DNA from: UBA3071 sp965369635
GTDB lineage: Bacteria; Chloroflexota; Anaerolineae; UBA3071
Direction of reading: 5' to 3'
DNA: 13,285 bases
NCBI GenBank assembly: GCA_965369635.1
Contig: CBDURC010000069.1
Coordinates: forward strand, 1 to 13,285
Part shown: positions 1-5,783 of the stretch, piece by piece
Position numbering within the stretch: position 1 is the first letter of the stretch
How the letters are laid out: each line of letters opens with the position of its first letter
Translations under genes and position numbers: made by a program
The notes under the pieces: model-generated
Seen by the model: the letters and a program-made list of their open reading frames with translations, nothing else
Told to the model about the DNA's origin: nothing
The model's database searches: none

Positions 1-212
1 CGGTGCGGCGGGCGCTGGACAGTCCGTTGCCGCTGCTGGGCACTATCGGCAAGGGCGGCGGTGGGTTTTTTGCCGAGGTTAGAGCCAGGCCCAATGTGGA
101 GTTGGTCGAGGTGACGCTGCTGAACCGCGAGCGGCTGCCAGCGTTGCTTGCGGAGCGCTTTTCTCAGTCAGCGGAAAAGCGGAAAGAGCGGAAAGGGGAG
201 GTGAAATCATGA
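1..212 (+). CDS. C-terminal fragment of a THEP1-family nucleoside-triphosphatase (5' end outside window)
   Basis: Only the last 69 or so codons are present; the frame is open to the window edge, so the start and the P-loop lie upstream. The visible stretch (ALDSPLPLLGTI, then a Gly-rich segment, then ARPNVELVEVTLLNRERLP) matches the conserved end of THEP1/DUF265 P-loop NTPases, where the strand after 'LDSP-P-LGTI' is followed by 'ARPDVE-EVT--NRD-LP'. Family members hydrolyse NTPs in vitro and their cellular role is unsettled. The last 15 or so residues (SAEKRKERKGEVKS) are a charged tail encoded by three copies of the octamer AGCGGAAA (170-177, 178-185, 187-194), so the natural domain probably ends near LAERF. 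The stop TGA (210-212) overlaps the plsX start (209-211) as ATGA, which implies translational coupling. The family call is by recognition of a fragment only. Confidence 0.75.
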   Translation, partial: VRRALDSPLPLLGTIGKGGGGFFAEVRARPNVELVEVTLLNRERLPALLAERFSQSAEKRKERKGEVKS

Positions 213-1264
213 GAATCGTAGTTGATGCTATGGGTGGCGATCATGCCCCGCAGTTGGTCGTGGATGGAGCTGTGCAGGCCGCCCGCGAATGGGGCACGGA
301 GATCATCCTCGTAGGACAGGAGGAGGTTGTGCGGGCTGAGCTGGCCAAGCACGACACGACAGGCTTATCTTTGTCCGTCGTCCACGCCTCCCAGGTGGTG
401 ACGATGGAAGAGCACACCATGGCCGTGAAACGCAAGAAGGACTCCTCCTTGGTAGTGGGGATGCGGTTGGTCAAGGAAGGGAAGGCGGACGCTTTCGCCT
501 CCGCCGGCAACTCGGGGGCGGTGATGGCGGCGGCCATCTTCGATCTGAAGCGCATTCGAGGCATCGCTCGTCCAGCGCTGGCCACAGTATATCCCGCCGC
601 GCCGGTGCCGTGCCTACTGCTCGACATGGGCGCCAACGCCGATTGCAAGCCGGAGTACTTGCTGCAGTTCGCCATTATGGGAGATGCTTATGCGCGCAAG
701 CTCCTGGGCATCGAGCAGCCGCGCGTCGGCATCGTCTCTAATGGTGAGGAGGAGGACAAGGGCTCTGTGCTGGTGCGGGAAACGTATCCGCTGCTCAAGG
801 AGAGTGGGCTCAATTTCATTGGCAACGTGGAGGGGAAGGACATCGGCCGTGGCCTGGCGGACGTGGTGGTTACCGACGGGATGACGGGCAACGTGATCAT
901 CAAGCTGACGGAAGGAGTGGTGTCGTTCCTGGCCCGCTTCTTGAAGCGGCAGTTCACCAGCGGCTGGCTGAACAAGCTGGCGCTGGTGCTGATGATCCCC
1001 GGCCTGATCGTCGCGCTGCCGGGGCTGGTGCTGATGCTGCCGGCCGTAGGGGAGTTGCGCCGGCGGATGGACTGGCGGGAGTTTGGTGGCGCGCCGCTGC
1101 TGGGTGTGGCCGGCGTGGTGGTCATTGGCCACGGACGCAGCGATGCCAAGGCCATCAAGAACATGATCCGGGCTGCTCAGACCGCCGTGCAGCAGGACGT
1201 GGTGGGGACGATCAAGGAGGAGCTGGCGCGGCGGGGGATGGATCGCCGGGGAGCGGCGCCGTAG
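209..1264 (+). CDS. plsX: PlsX, phosphate acyltransferase (acyl-ACP:phosphate transacylase)
   Basis: PlsX makes acyl-phosphate from acyl-ACP and inorganic phosphate; PlsY then uses it to acylate glycerol-3-phosphate in phospholipid synthesis. The enzyme is peripheral on the inner face of the membrane. Family signatures are clear: N-terminal MRIVVDAMGGDHAP, SAGNSGAVMAAA in the first third, LLDMGAN, NGEEEDKG, NVEGKDIG, VVTDGMTGNVIIK, and the C-terminal block REFGGAPLLGVAGVVVIGHGRSDAKAIKNMI. The length, 351 aa, is slightly above the usual 330-345. The excess sits at residues 257-281, a hydrophobic, Pro/Gly-rich segment (two LPG-type repeats) where ordinary PlsX has an amphipathic membrane-facing region. 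The start is fixed by GGAGG at 197-201, 7 nt before ATG, and by the ATGA overlap with the upstream gene. No fab genes or acpP follow. The gene ends 16 bp from the convergent toxin stop, with no terminator visible between them. Confidence 0.97.
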   Translation: MRIVVDAMGGDHAPQLVVDGAVQAAREWGTEIILVGQEEVVRAELAKHDTTGLSLSVVHASQVVTMEEHTMAVKRKKDSSLVVGMRLVKEGKADAFASAGNSGAVMAAAIFDLKRIRGIARPALATVYPAAPVPCLLLDMGANADCKPEYLLQFAIMGDAYARKLLGIEQPRVGIVSNGEEEDKGSVLVRETYPLLKESGLNFIGNVEGKDIGRGLADVVVTDGMTGNVIIKLTEGVVSFLARFLKRQFTSGWLNKLALVLMIPGLIVALPGLVLMLPAVGELRRRMDWREFGGAPLLGVAGVVVIGHGRSDAKAIKNMIRAAQTAVQQDVVGTIKEELARRGMDRRGAAP

Positions 1265-1280
1265 GCCGGTGCCACATCGC

Positions 1281-1556
1281 TCACATCCTGTCTATCCGAT
1301 CATAGGCCGGATCGTGCTTGGCGATGTCATCAATGATCACGACCCTGTTATCGCTATCGAGCAGGTAAGGCATGCGGTACGGCCCGCTATGCAAGCTGTA
1401 GAACGGGCTGCCCTTTATCGGCCGGTGGGCAACGCTCTCAGCATTTTCCGCCAGCCAGATGATCTTGCGCATGATGGCCGCGGCCAGCTTGGGATTGCGC
1501 CTGGCAAGCTTCTTGAGCCTCTGTCTGGCGAGAGGGGTCAATTCGTAGTCATACAC
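1281..1556 (-). CDS. RelE/ParE-superfamily toxin of a type II toxin-antitoxin pair
   Basis: A 91-aa basic protein with the RelE/ParE layout. An N-terminal strand (YDYELTPLAR) is followed by two helices rich in Arg/Lys (RLKKLARRNPKLAAAIMRKIIWLAEN), a short region HRPIKGSPFYSLHSG, then strands GPYRMPYLLD and NRVVIIDDIAKHD ending in AYDR. The conserved positions of RelE-type ribosome-dependent RNases are occupied by basic or aromatic residues (R61, K80, H81, Y85). This fits mRNA cleavage, although ParE-like gyrase poisons share the fold and cannot be excluded. The start is GTG at 1556-1554. Its G is the last base of the antitoxin TAG stop, so the junction reads TAGTG and implies coupled translation, keeping toxin output tied to antitoxin output. 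The only nearby ATG (1552-1550) is out of frame. The gene converges on plsX with a 16-bp gap. Confidence 0.85.
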   Translation of the reverse strand: MYDYELTPLARQRLKKLARRNPKLAAAIMRKIIWLAENAESVAHRPIKGSPFYSLHSGPYRMPYLLDSDNRVVIIDDIAKHDPAYDRIDRM

Positions 1557-1843
1557 TACAGGTCGATCCCCAGGTCTCGCAGCTCCTGCAGCACCACCTC
1601 ACCAGGAACGGTTTCCACTTTCCCGCTCTTGATGTCCTCGTAGTGCTGCTGAAGCTCAGCCAGGTAGCGGGGCGTGATGTCCTCTTCCTCGTAGAAGATC
1701 TTGAGGCTGTCTTCGTTGACGTAGTAGTCTCGTTCTACTTCCTCCCGAACAACCTTTCTCACCACCTCGGCAACGATCATTTGCAGATCGCCGACGGTAA
1801 GCGTGTTCAGGGGGCGATCCAGAGGGATTGCCATTGGGTTCAT
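1556..1843 (-). CDS. Putative antitoxin of the RelE-type pair
   Basis: A small, strongly acidic protein of about 95 aa directly upstream of the toxin and overlapping it by one base. Visible parts are an N-terminal stretch (PLNTLTVGDLQMIVAEVVRKV) likely to form dimer helices, a middle acidic segment (REEVERDYYVNEDSLKIFYEEEDITP), and a C-terminal tail (DIKSGKVETVPGEVVLQEL) like the toxin-wrapping tail of RelB/Phd-type antitoxins. I see no clear helix-turn-helix or ribbon-helix-helix signature, so the DNA-binding mode is unknown. Three tandem ATGs lie at 1849, 1846 and 1843. GGAGGA at 1856-1851 is only 1 nt from the first but 7 nt from the third, so I chose 1843; starting at 1849 would add two Met. 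The assignment rests on position, size, charge and toxin identity; I did not recognise a named antitoxin family. Confidence 0.75.
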   Translation of the reverse strand: MNPMAIPLDRPLNTLTVGDLQMIVAEVVRKVVREEVERDYYVNEDSLKIFYEEEDITPRYLAELQQHYEDIKSGKVETVPGEVVLQELRDLGIDL

Positions 1844-1865
1844 CATCATATCCTCCGCAATCCTT

Positions 1866-1908
1866 GCTCCAAGTATACAGCATTCTTACGCTCCAAGTAT
1901 ACAGCATT
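1866..1908. repeat. Two 19-bp direct repeats, candidate toxin-antitoxin operator
   Basis: The sequence gctccaagtatacagcatt occurs perfectly at 1866-1884 and again at 1890-1908, a 24-bp period (about two helical turns and a bit). Each copy contains the palindrome GTATAC. The upstream copy covers the -10 box of the antitoxin promoter and the downstream copy covers the start of the transcribed region. That position suits autoregulation by the antitoxin or toxin-antitoxin complex. The repeat is seen directly; the operator role is inferred. Confidence 0.6.
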
Positions 1909-1924
1909 ATCGCCAAAACGTCAA
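1896..1924 (-). promoter_or_regulatory. Sigma-70-type promoter of the toxin-antitoxin operon
   Basis: On the minus strand there is TTGACG (1924-1919), a 17-bp spacer, and TATACT (1901-1896). Transcription should start near 1889, giving a leader of about 45 nt before the antitoxin ATG at 1843. The -10 box lies inside the upstream copy of a 19-bp direct repeat; the downstream copy carries a second TATACT at 1877-1872 that lacks a well-spaced -35. A regulator binding the repeats would block this promoter. Confidence 0.7.
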
Positions 1925-1953
1925 CATCAGCTTCCTCAACAGCACAAGCCCCA

Positions 1954-2073
1954 TCACCCTGTCTTGCTCAATTTCCTCTTCATTTCCCCTTCCATGGAAA
2001 AAATGCCGCCGAGGAAGCGTGAGCGAGGGGACCTGGGTGACGCCAGCGATACCCCCTTGACCGATCGCTGCAT
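1954..2073 (-). CDS. Possible small basic protein, 39 aa, unknown function
   Basis: I do not recognise this ORF. It begins MQRSVKGVSLASPRSPRSRF, contains a short hydrophobic patch (FLGGIF) and ends MKRKLSKTG, so it is strongly basic. The main support is an excellent ribosome-binding site: AGGAGG at 2086-2081 with a 7-nt spacer to ATG at 2073. It lies on the same strand as the toxin-antitoxin operon and ends 30 bp before that operon's -35 box. I see no clear promoter for it. The same DNA on the plus strand is predicted to fold, so the good Shine-Dalgarno may be coincidental. It could be a real small protein, a remnant, or chance. Confidence 0.25.
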   Translation of the reverse strand: MQRSVKGVSLASPRSPRSRFLGGIFSMEGEMKRKLSKTG

Positions 2074-2084
2074 GGGGTTACCTC
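2025..2084 (+). promoter_or_regulatory. Foldable segment upstream of a terminator; possible leader RNA
   Basis: GAGGGGACC (2025-2033) can pair with GGTTACCTC (2076-2084) with one mismatch. Inside this is a perfect 7-bp hairpin, CAGCGAT (2044-2050) with ATCGCTG (2064-2070). Its loop contains ACCCC (2051-2055), which could form a pseudoknot with GGGGT (2074-2078). A strong terminator follows 46 nt later. The layout resembles a riboswitch or attenuator leader for the VIT-VWA gene. I could not match it to a known class and found no convincing upstream promoter, so this is speculative. Confidence 0.25.
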
Positions 2085-2130
2085 CTGGGATTGGGATATG
2101 GTCTCGCGATCGAACGCGTTTCCTGATAGG

Positions 2131-2162
2131 GCCAGCAGACGTCACGTCTGCTGGCTCTTTTT
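2131..2162 (+). terminator. Strong intrinsic terminator
   Basis: GCCAGCAGACG (2131-2141), a 3-nt loop, and CGTCTGCTGGC (2145-2155) form a perfect 11-bp GC-rich stem followed by TCTTTTT (2156-2162). It reads on the plus strand. No confident plus-strand gene lies just upstream: plsX ends almost 870 bp earlier, across the minus-strand toxin-antitoxin genes. It therefore either ends plsX readthrough or an unannotated RNA, or acts as an attenuator before the VIT-VWA gene. Confidence 0.85.
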
Positions 2163-2340
2163 GCATTGAGATTGAGGCGGAACAGACACTTGGCCATGAG
2201 CCTGCCCAACGCCGGGAACCTTTGCTCCAGTGTGTTCGTCTACATACTCAGAAACCGGAGAGTGACTTGGGGCGTGTTGCATGGGACCCCGAACACCGAA
2301 CCCCGAAACTCCGAACACACAACACAAGAGAGGAGAAGCG
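2163..2340. other. Intergenic region upstream of the VIT-VWA gene, with CCGAAC-type repeats
   Basis: No gene is supported here. Positions 2287-2320 hold a run of four imperfect units of the form CCGAAC/CCGAAA, followed by an ACAC-rich stretch, just before the ribosome-binding site AGAGGAGAAG of the downstream gene. I found no promoter with well-placed hexamers; TTGCTC (2222-2227) with CATACT (2243-2248) has a 15-bp spacer and is weak. Confidence 0.5.
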
Positions 2341-4641
2341 ATGAAGAGACCACCGATGATCGTTCTGCTTGTCGTGCTGCTCTTGGCGCTGGCACTGCCC
2401 GTCCACGCCGATGGCATCATCATCCCCCGGCCGCCCCCGCCGGAACAACCGCCGTTCCGCGGCTTCCCGCTGACCATCAAGTACCACCGCGTCACGGTTA
2501 CCATTGAGGATCAGGTGGCCACGACGCATGTGGACCAGGTCTTCATCAACGATGCGAACTTCGCCGTGGAGGGCACCTATATCTTCCCCCTGCCGGAGGG
2601 AGCTACCATCTCTGAGTTCGCCATGTGGGTAGAGGGGGAGAAGTTCGAGGGCAAGCTCCTGACCAAGGAGGAGGCGCGGGCCATCTACGAATCGTACGTG
2701 CGGAGGCAGCGGGACCCGGCGCTGCTGGAGTACGTGGGCCGCGGCGCGTTCCAGGCCAGCATTTTCCCCATCCCACCCGGCGACGAGCGGCGCATCGAGC
2801 TTACCTACAGTGAGGTCCTCACGTTGGATGAGGGGCTGGTGCGCTACCGCTATCCGCTGGACACCGAGCGTTTCTCCCACCGTCCTATCGAGGATGTCTC
2901 CATCAGCATAGACATCACCTCGAAAGAGGCCCTGAAGGCCATCTACTCTCCCAGCCATGCGGTCGCCGTGGATCGCCAGGGGGACTACCGGGCTCGCGTT
3001 GGCTACGAGGAGAGCGACGTCCTGCCCGAGCGCGACTTTGAGCTCTACTTCAGCGTGGCCGAGGAGGAGATCGGCCTCAACCTGCTCAGCTACAAGCCCG
3101 AAGATGAAGATGGCTTCTTTCTCCTGCTGGTGGCCCCCAGGGTGGAGATCGAGGAAGCGGAGGTGGTGGCCAAGGACGTGCTGCTGGTGCTGGACACCTC
3201 GGGCAGCATGCGTGGCGAGAAGATCGTCCAGGCCAAGGCGGCACTCGATTTCGTGCTCGACCACCTGCAGGAGGAGGATCGCTTCAACATCATCTCTTTC
3301 AGCACCGGCGTGCGGCAGTATGCTCACCGGTTGCAGCCGGCCAGCGAGCGGGAGGAGGCGCACGCCTGGGTGAAGCAACTCGATGCTGCCGGCGGCACGG
3401 ACATCAACCGTGCCCTGCTGGAAGCGCTGGCACAGGTGGACCCTGATCGTCCGGCCATCGTCATCTTCCTCACCGACGGCCTGCCCACGGAGGGAGTGAC
3501 CGAACCGGAGATGATCATGGCCAACGTGGCCCGCGAGGCAGGGAAGAACGTGCGTCTCTTCACCTTCGGGGTGGGGCACGACGTGAACACCGTCCTGCTG
3601 GATGGCATCGCACAGGCGCACCGCGGGGCCAGTAGCTACGTGACCCCCGGCCAGTCCATCGAAGAGGAGGTTTCTGGCTTCTATGCCAAGGTGAGCATGC
3701 CGCTGCTTGCCGACCTGGAGTTGGACTTCGGCGGCGTGCATGTGGATGGCATCTATCCCTATCCGCTGCCCGATCTCTTCGCCGGCATGCAGCTTGTGAT
3801 CGTGGGACGTTACCGCAAAGCCGGCCCGACTGCACTCACGCTCCGCGGCGAGATCAATCAGAAGCCGCAAACCTTCACCTACGAGGACCTCACCTTCCGC
3901 CGCGAGGGAGGCGAGCCCTTCATCGCCCGGCTGTGGGCCACGCGCAAGATCGGCCACCTTCTGGATCAGATCCGGTTGCACGGCAAGGATCCCGAGCTGG
4001 TAGATGAGGTGGTGAGCCTGTCGCTGCGCTATGGCATCGCCACGCCCTACACCTCGTTCCTGGTGGAGGAACCGCAGGCGCTGCCGCTGGATCAGACGAT
4101 GTCCACGCCCGCGCCAAGAACGGTCAGGGAAACCGTGGTGGTGGAGAAGGAGGTCGTGGTAGAGAAGGCCATGGAAGCGCCGGCGCTGGCCGCCTCGGGC
4201 GCCGAGGCGGTGGCTGATGCTGGCGTGCGGAAGGAACTGCGGGCGGCGGATCGGGCGCCAGTCGAAGAGGCCAAGGCCGTGCGCCACGTCGGCAAGCGCA
4301 CCTTCGTCTACCGCAGCGGCCTTTGGGTGGACACGGCCTTCGAGGCCGACACGATGCAGGTCACAGAGGTGCCCTTCGGCAGCTCGCGCTACTTCGAGCT
4401 GGCCGCGGACCCGGAGGTGGCAGGCTATCTGGCGCTGGGTTCGCAGGTGATCTTCGTCTTCGAGGGACAGGCGTACCAGATCACGCCGTCCGAGGAGATG
4501 GAACTGGAGGCGCAGGCCACGCAGCCAGCGGTGCAGCCAACCGTGGAGCAGCCCCAGCCGCCGGACGCAAGTGGCTTCCTGGCTGCGCTCCTGGCCTGGC
4601 TCCAGGATCTGTGGCAGGCTTTGACCCAAGACACGTCGTGA
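2341..4641 (+). CDS. Secreted VIT and von Willebrand factor A domain protein
   Basis: A 766-aa protein. Residues 1-23 are a signal peptide (KR, a Leu/Val-rich core, VHA before D24). A short Pro-rich stretch follows, then a VIT domain (about 37-165) with the hallmark FVDQVFIND-like, YIFPLPEGATI, AYE/IYE and GDERRIELTY blocks. The VWA domain spans about 279-460 and has an intact metal site: D285-T-S287-G-S289, T353 and D379 (FLTDGLPT). A low-complexity Glu/Val/Lys linker at about 590-640 precedes a small C-terminal module (TFVYRSGLWVDTAF to VIFVFEGQAYQI) and a Trp/Leu-rich tail, with no LPxTG or clear membrane anchor. The family is like inter-alpha-trypsin-inhibitor heavy chains; it should bind a protein ligand outside the cell, but the partner is unknown. 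The start at 2341 has AGGAGAAG 3-9 nt upstream; an in-frame extension to 2281 would precede the signal peptide and is unlikely. Confidence 0.9.
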   Translation: MKRPPMIVLLVVLLLALALPVHADGIIIPRPPPPEQPPFRGFPLTIKYHRVTVTIEDQVATTHVDQVFINDANFAVEGTYIFPLPEGATISEFAMWVEGEKFEGKLLTKEEARAIYESYVRRQRDPALLEYVGRGAFQASIFPIPPGDERRIELTYSEVLTLDEGLVRYRYPLDTERFSHRPIEDVSISIDITSKEALKAIYSPSHAVAVDRQGDYRARVGYEESDVLPERDFELYFSVAEEEIGLNLLSYKPEDEDGFFLLLVAPRVEIEEAEVVAKDVLLVLDTSGSMRGEKIVQAKAALDFVLDHLQEEDRFNIISFSTGVRQYAHRLQPASEREEAHAWVKQLDAAGGTDINRALLEALAQVDPDRPAIVIFLTDGLPTEGVTEPEMIMANVAREAGKNVRLFTFGVGHDVNTVLLDGIAQAHRGASSYVTPGQSIEEEVSGFYAKVSMPLLADLELDFGGVHVDGIYPYPLPDLFAGMQLVIVGRYRKAGPTALTLRGEINQKPQTFTYEDLTFRREGGEPFIARLWATRKIGHLLDQIRLHGKDPELVDEVVSLSLRYGIATPYTSFLVEEPQALPLDQTMSTPAPRTVRETVVVEKEVVVEKAMEAPALAASGAEAVADAGVRKELRAADRAPVEEAKAVRHVGKRTFVYRSGLWVDTAFEADTMQVTEVPFGSSRYFELAADPEVAGYLALGSQVIFVFEGQAYQITPSEEMELEAQATQPAVQPTVEQPQPPDASGFLAALLAWLQDLWQALTQDTS

Positions 4642-4651
4642 GTGAATGAAC

Positions 4652-4699
4652 CACGGATTTCACAGACTGCGCAGAGGAGAGCAATCGGTGAAATCCGTG
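4652..4699. repeat. 12-bp perfect inverted repeat after the VIT-VWA gene
   Basis: CACGGATTTCAC (4652-4663) and GTGAAATCCGTG (4688-4699) are perfect complements around a 24-nt loop, starting 10 bp after the VIT-VWA stop. It has no T-run, so it is a poor intrinsic terminator, but the hairpin could protect the mRNA 3' end. The wording (ACCACGGATTTCAC) looks like a dispersed intergenic repeat. Confidence 0.6.
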
Positions 4700-4721
4700 A
4701 AGTCAGCGGCTCCTATTCGCC

Positions 4722-4757
4722 AGAGCCCGCTTCCATGTCCCATAGGGAGCGGGCTCT
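4722..4757. repeat. GC-rich hairpin, possible weak terminator
   Basis: AGAGCCCGCT (4722-4731) pairs perfectly with AGCGGGCTCT (4748-4757), and three more pairs can form inside (one of them G-T). Only TTC follows on the plus strand and there is no U-tract on either strand, so it may end transcription inefficiently or stabilise the RNA end. It lies between the VIT-VWA gene and the next promoter. Confidence 0.45.
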
Positions 4758-4761
4758 TCAG

Positions 4762-4790
4762 TTGCCCAACTGGCCCTTACGGTGTACAAT
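4762..4790 (+). promoter_or_regulatory. Predicted promoter for the radC-acylase unit
   Basis: TTGCCC (4762-4767), a 17-bp spacer, and TACAAT (4785-4790). The same two hexamers at the same spacing occur upstream of the GT39-like gene (10531-10559), which strengthens both calls. Transcription would start near 4797, giving a leader of about 240 nt before radC. A Shine-Dalgarno-like GGAGGAAA follows at 4792-4799 but leads to no start codon. Confidence 0.55.
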
Positions 4791-5035
4791 CGGAGGAAAC
4801 AAGTAGGCAGGTACACAGGTACACAAGGGACAACATAAGTGCTCTCCCGGTTCTCCCTTGTCAATCTTGTCATTTGTGCCCTTGACTCCTCTGAAGAAAC
4901 ATGAGATTGTCAGCAGATTGAGCGGATTGAGCAGGTTCTGTTTCATATTCATCCGCTTCATCTGCTCAATCCGCTGATGGTTTTTGGCCTTTCTCACTAG
5001 AGTCATCCTTGTCTACTTGCCAAAGGAGCGTCCGC
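4791..5035 (+). repeat. Repeat-rich leader of radC with possible attenuator hairpin
   Basis: No gene is supported here. It contains the tandem octamer AGGTACAC (4809-4816, 4817-4824), a short inverted repeat ACAAGGGA (4823-4830) with TCCCTTGT (4854-4861), and a perfect 14-bp inverted repeat AGCGGATTGAGCAG (4921-4934) with CTGCTCAATCCGCT (4962-4975). The last is followed by GATGGTTTTTGG, so it could end transcription before radC, but the loop is long (27 nt) and the T-tract begins 5 nt after the stem. GATTGAGCG/GATTGAGCA is itself a short tandem repeat. Confidence 0.4.
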
Positions 5036-5761
5036 ATGAGCGACGAAACGAGCGACGAAACGGCCCTGGTCGAGTATCACCCCACCATCAAAGACCTGCC
5101 CGTGGGCGAGCGGCCGCGCGAGCGGCTGGAGCACTACGGCGCGGGTGCGCTCTCCACGTCGGAGCTCATCGCCATCCTCCTGCGCAGCGGCGTGACTGGC
5201 GAGAGCGTCCTGCGTCTGGCGGAGCGGTTGCTGGTGCGCTACGGCGGACTCACGGGCCTGGCGCAGGCCGGCTTCGCCGAGCTTCAGCAGGAGAAGGGCA
5301 TCGGTCCGGCCAAAGTGACCCAGATCAAGGCCGCGTTGGAGCTGGGGCGGCGCTTGTTGGTCGCCTCCCCCCATGAGCGGCCCCAGATCAAGTCTCCCGC
5401 CGACGCGGCCAACTTGCTGATGCTGGAAATGGGCTTGCTGCAGCAGGAGCAACTGAGGGTTATGCTGCTCGACACCCGCAACCGTGTGTTGGCCACGCAT
5501 AAGATGTACGTGGGCAATCTCAACACCAGCGTGGTACGGGTGGGGGAGATCTTCCGCGAGGCCATCAAGGCCAACTCGGCGGCACTCATCGTCGTGCACA
5601 ACCATCCCTCTGGCGATCCCACACCGTCACCCGAAGATGTGGCCGTGACCGAACAGATCGTGCAGGCGGGGCGGCTGCTCAACATAGAGGTGCTGGATCA
5701 CCTGATCATCGGCCAACAGCGCTTCGTCAGCCTCAAAGAGCGCGGGCTGGGATTTGGGTAG
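5036..5761 (+). CDS. radC: RadC family protein (JAB/MPN metalloprotease fold)
   Basis: A 241-aa protein of normal family length. The N-terminal part (about 15-110) has the RadC UPF0758 region with paired helix-hairpin-helix-like blocks (LSTSELIAILLRSG and GIGPAKVTQIKAALELGRR). The C-terminal JAB/MPN domain has a complete zinc site: E171 (GEIFREA), H188 and H190 (HNHPSGD), then S198 and D201. RadC was once linked to DNA repair, but that claim was withdrawn and its function is unsettled. ATG at 5036 has AAAGGAG at 5022-5028, 7 nt upstream; an in-frame extension to 5009 lacks a comparable site. The first codons hold a perfect 12-bp tandem repeat (AGCGACGAAACG, 5039-5062), encoding SDETSDET. The gene probably shares a transcript with the acylase 22 bp downstream. 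Confidence 0.95.
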   Translation: MSDETSDETALVEYHPTIKDLPVGERPRERLEHYGAGALSTSELIAILLRSGVTGESVLRLAERLLVRYGGLTGLAQAGFAELQQEKGIGPAKVTQIKAALELGRRLLVASPHERPQIKSPADAANLLMLEMGLLQQEQLRVMLLDTRNRVLATHKMYVGNLNTSVVRVGEIFREAIKANSAALIVVHNHPSGDPTPSPEDVAVTEQIVQAGRLLNIEVLDHLIIGQQRFVSLKERGLGFG

Positions 5762-5783
5762 TGACACTGAGAGGAGAAAAGCG

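Noticed and set aside
1866..1908. Two repeats as a minimal CRISPR array
   Set aside because: Only two copies, a 5-bp gap rather than a spacer of about 30 bp, and no cas genes. An operator or promoter duplication fits better.
2025..2100. TPP riboswitch resemblance (GATACCCCCTTGACCGATC versus the TPP core)
   Set aside because: The essential CUGAGA and GCGUAGGGA blocks are missing and the helices do not follow the TPP layout. Thiamine genes are also absent from the neighbourhood.
1643..2344. 233-codon plus-strand open frame over the antitoxin and intergenic region
   Set aside because: It crosses the antitoxin antisense, the direct repeats and the terminator hairpin, has no recognisable domain and no ribosome-binding site.
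2248..4629. 793-codon open frame on the minus strand across the VIT-VWA gene
   Set aside because: It is antisense to a gene with a signal peptide, VIT and VWA signatures and a good ribosome-binding site. The antisense translation is His/Leu/Arg-rich with no domain, as expected from GC-rich codon-position bias.
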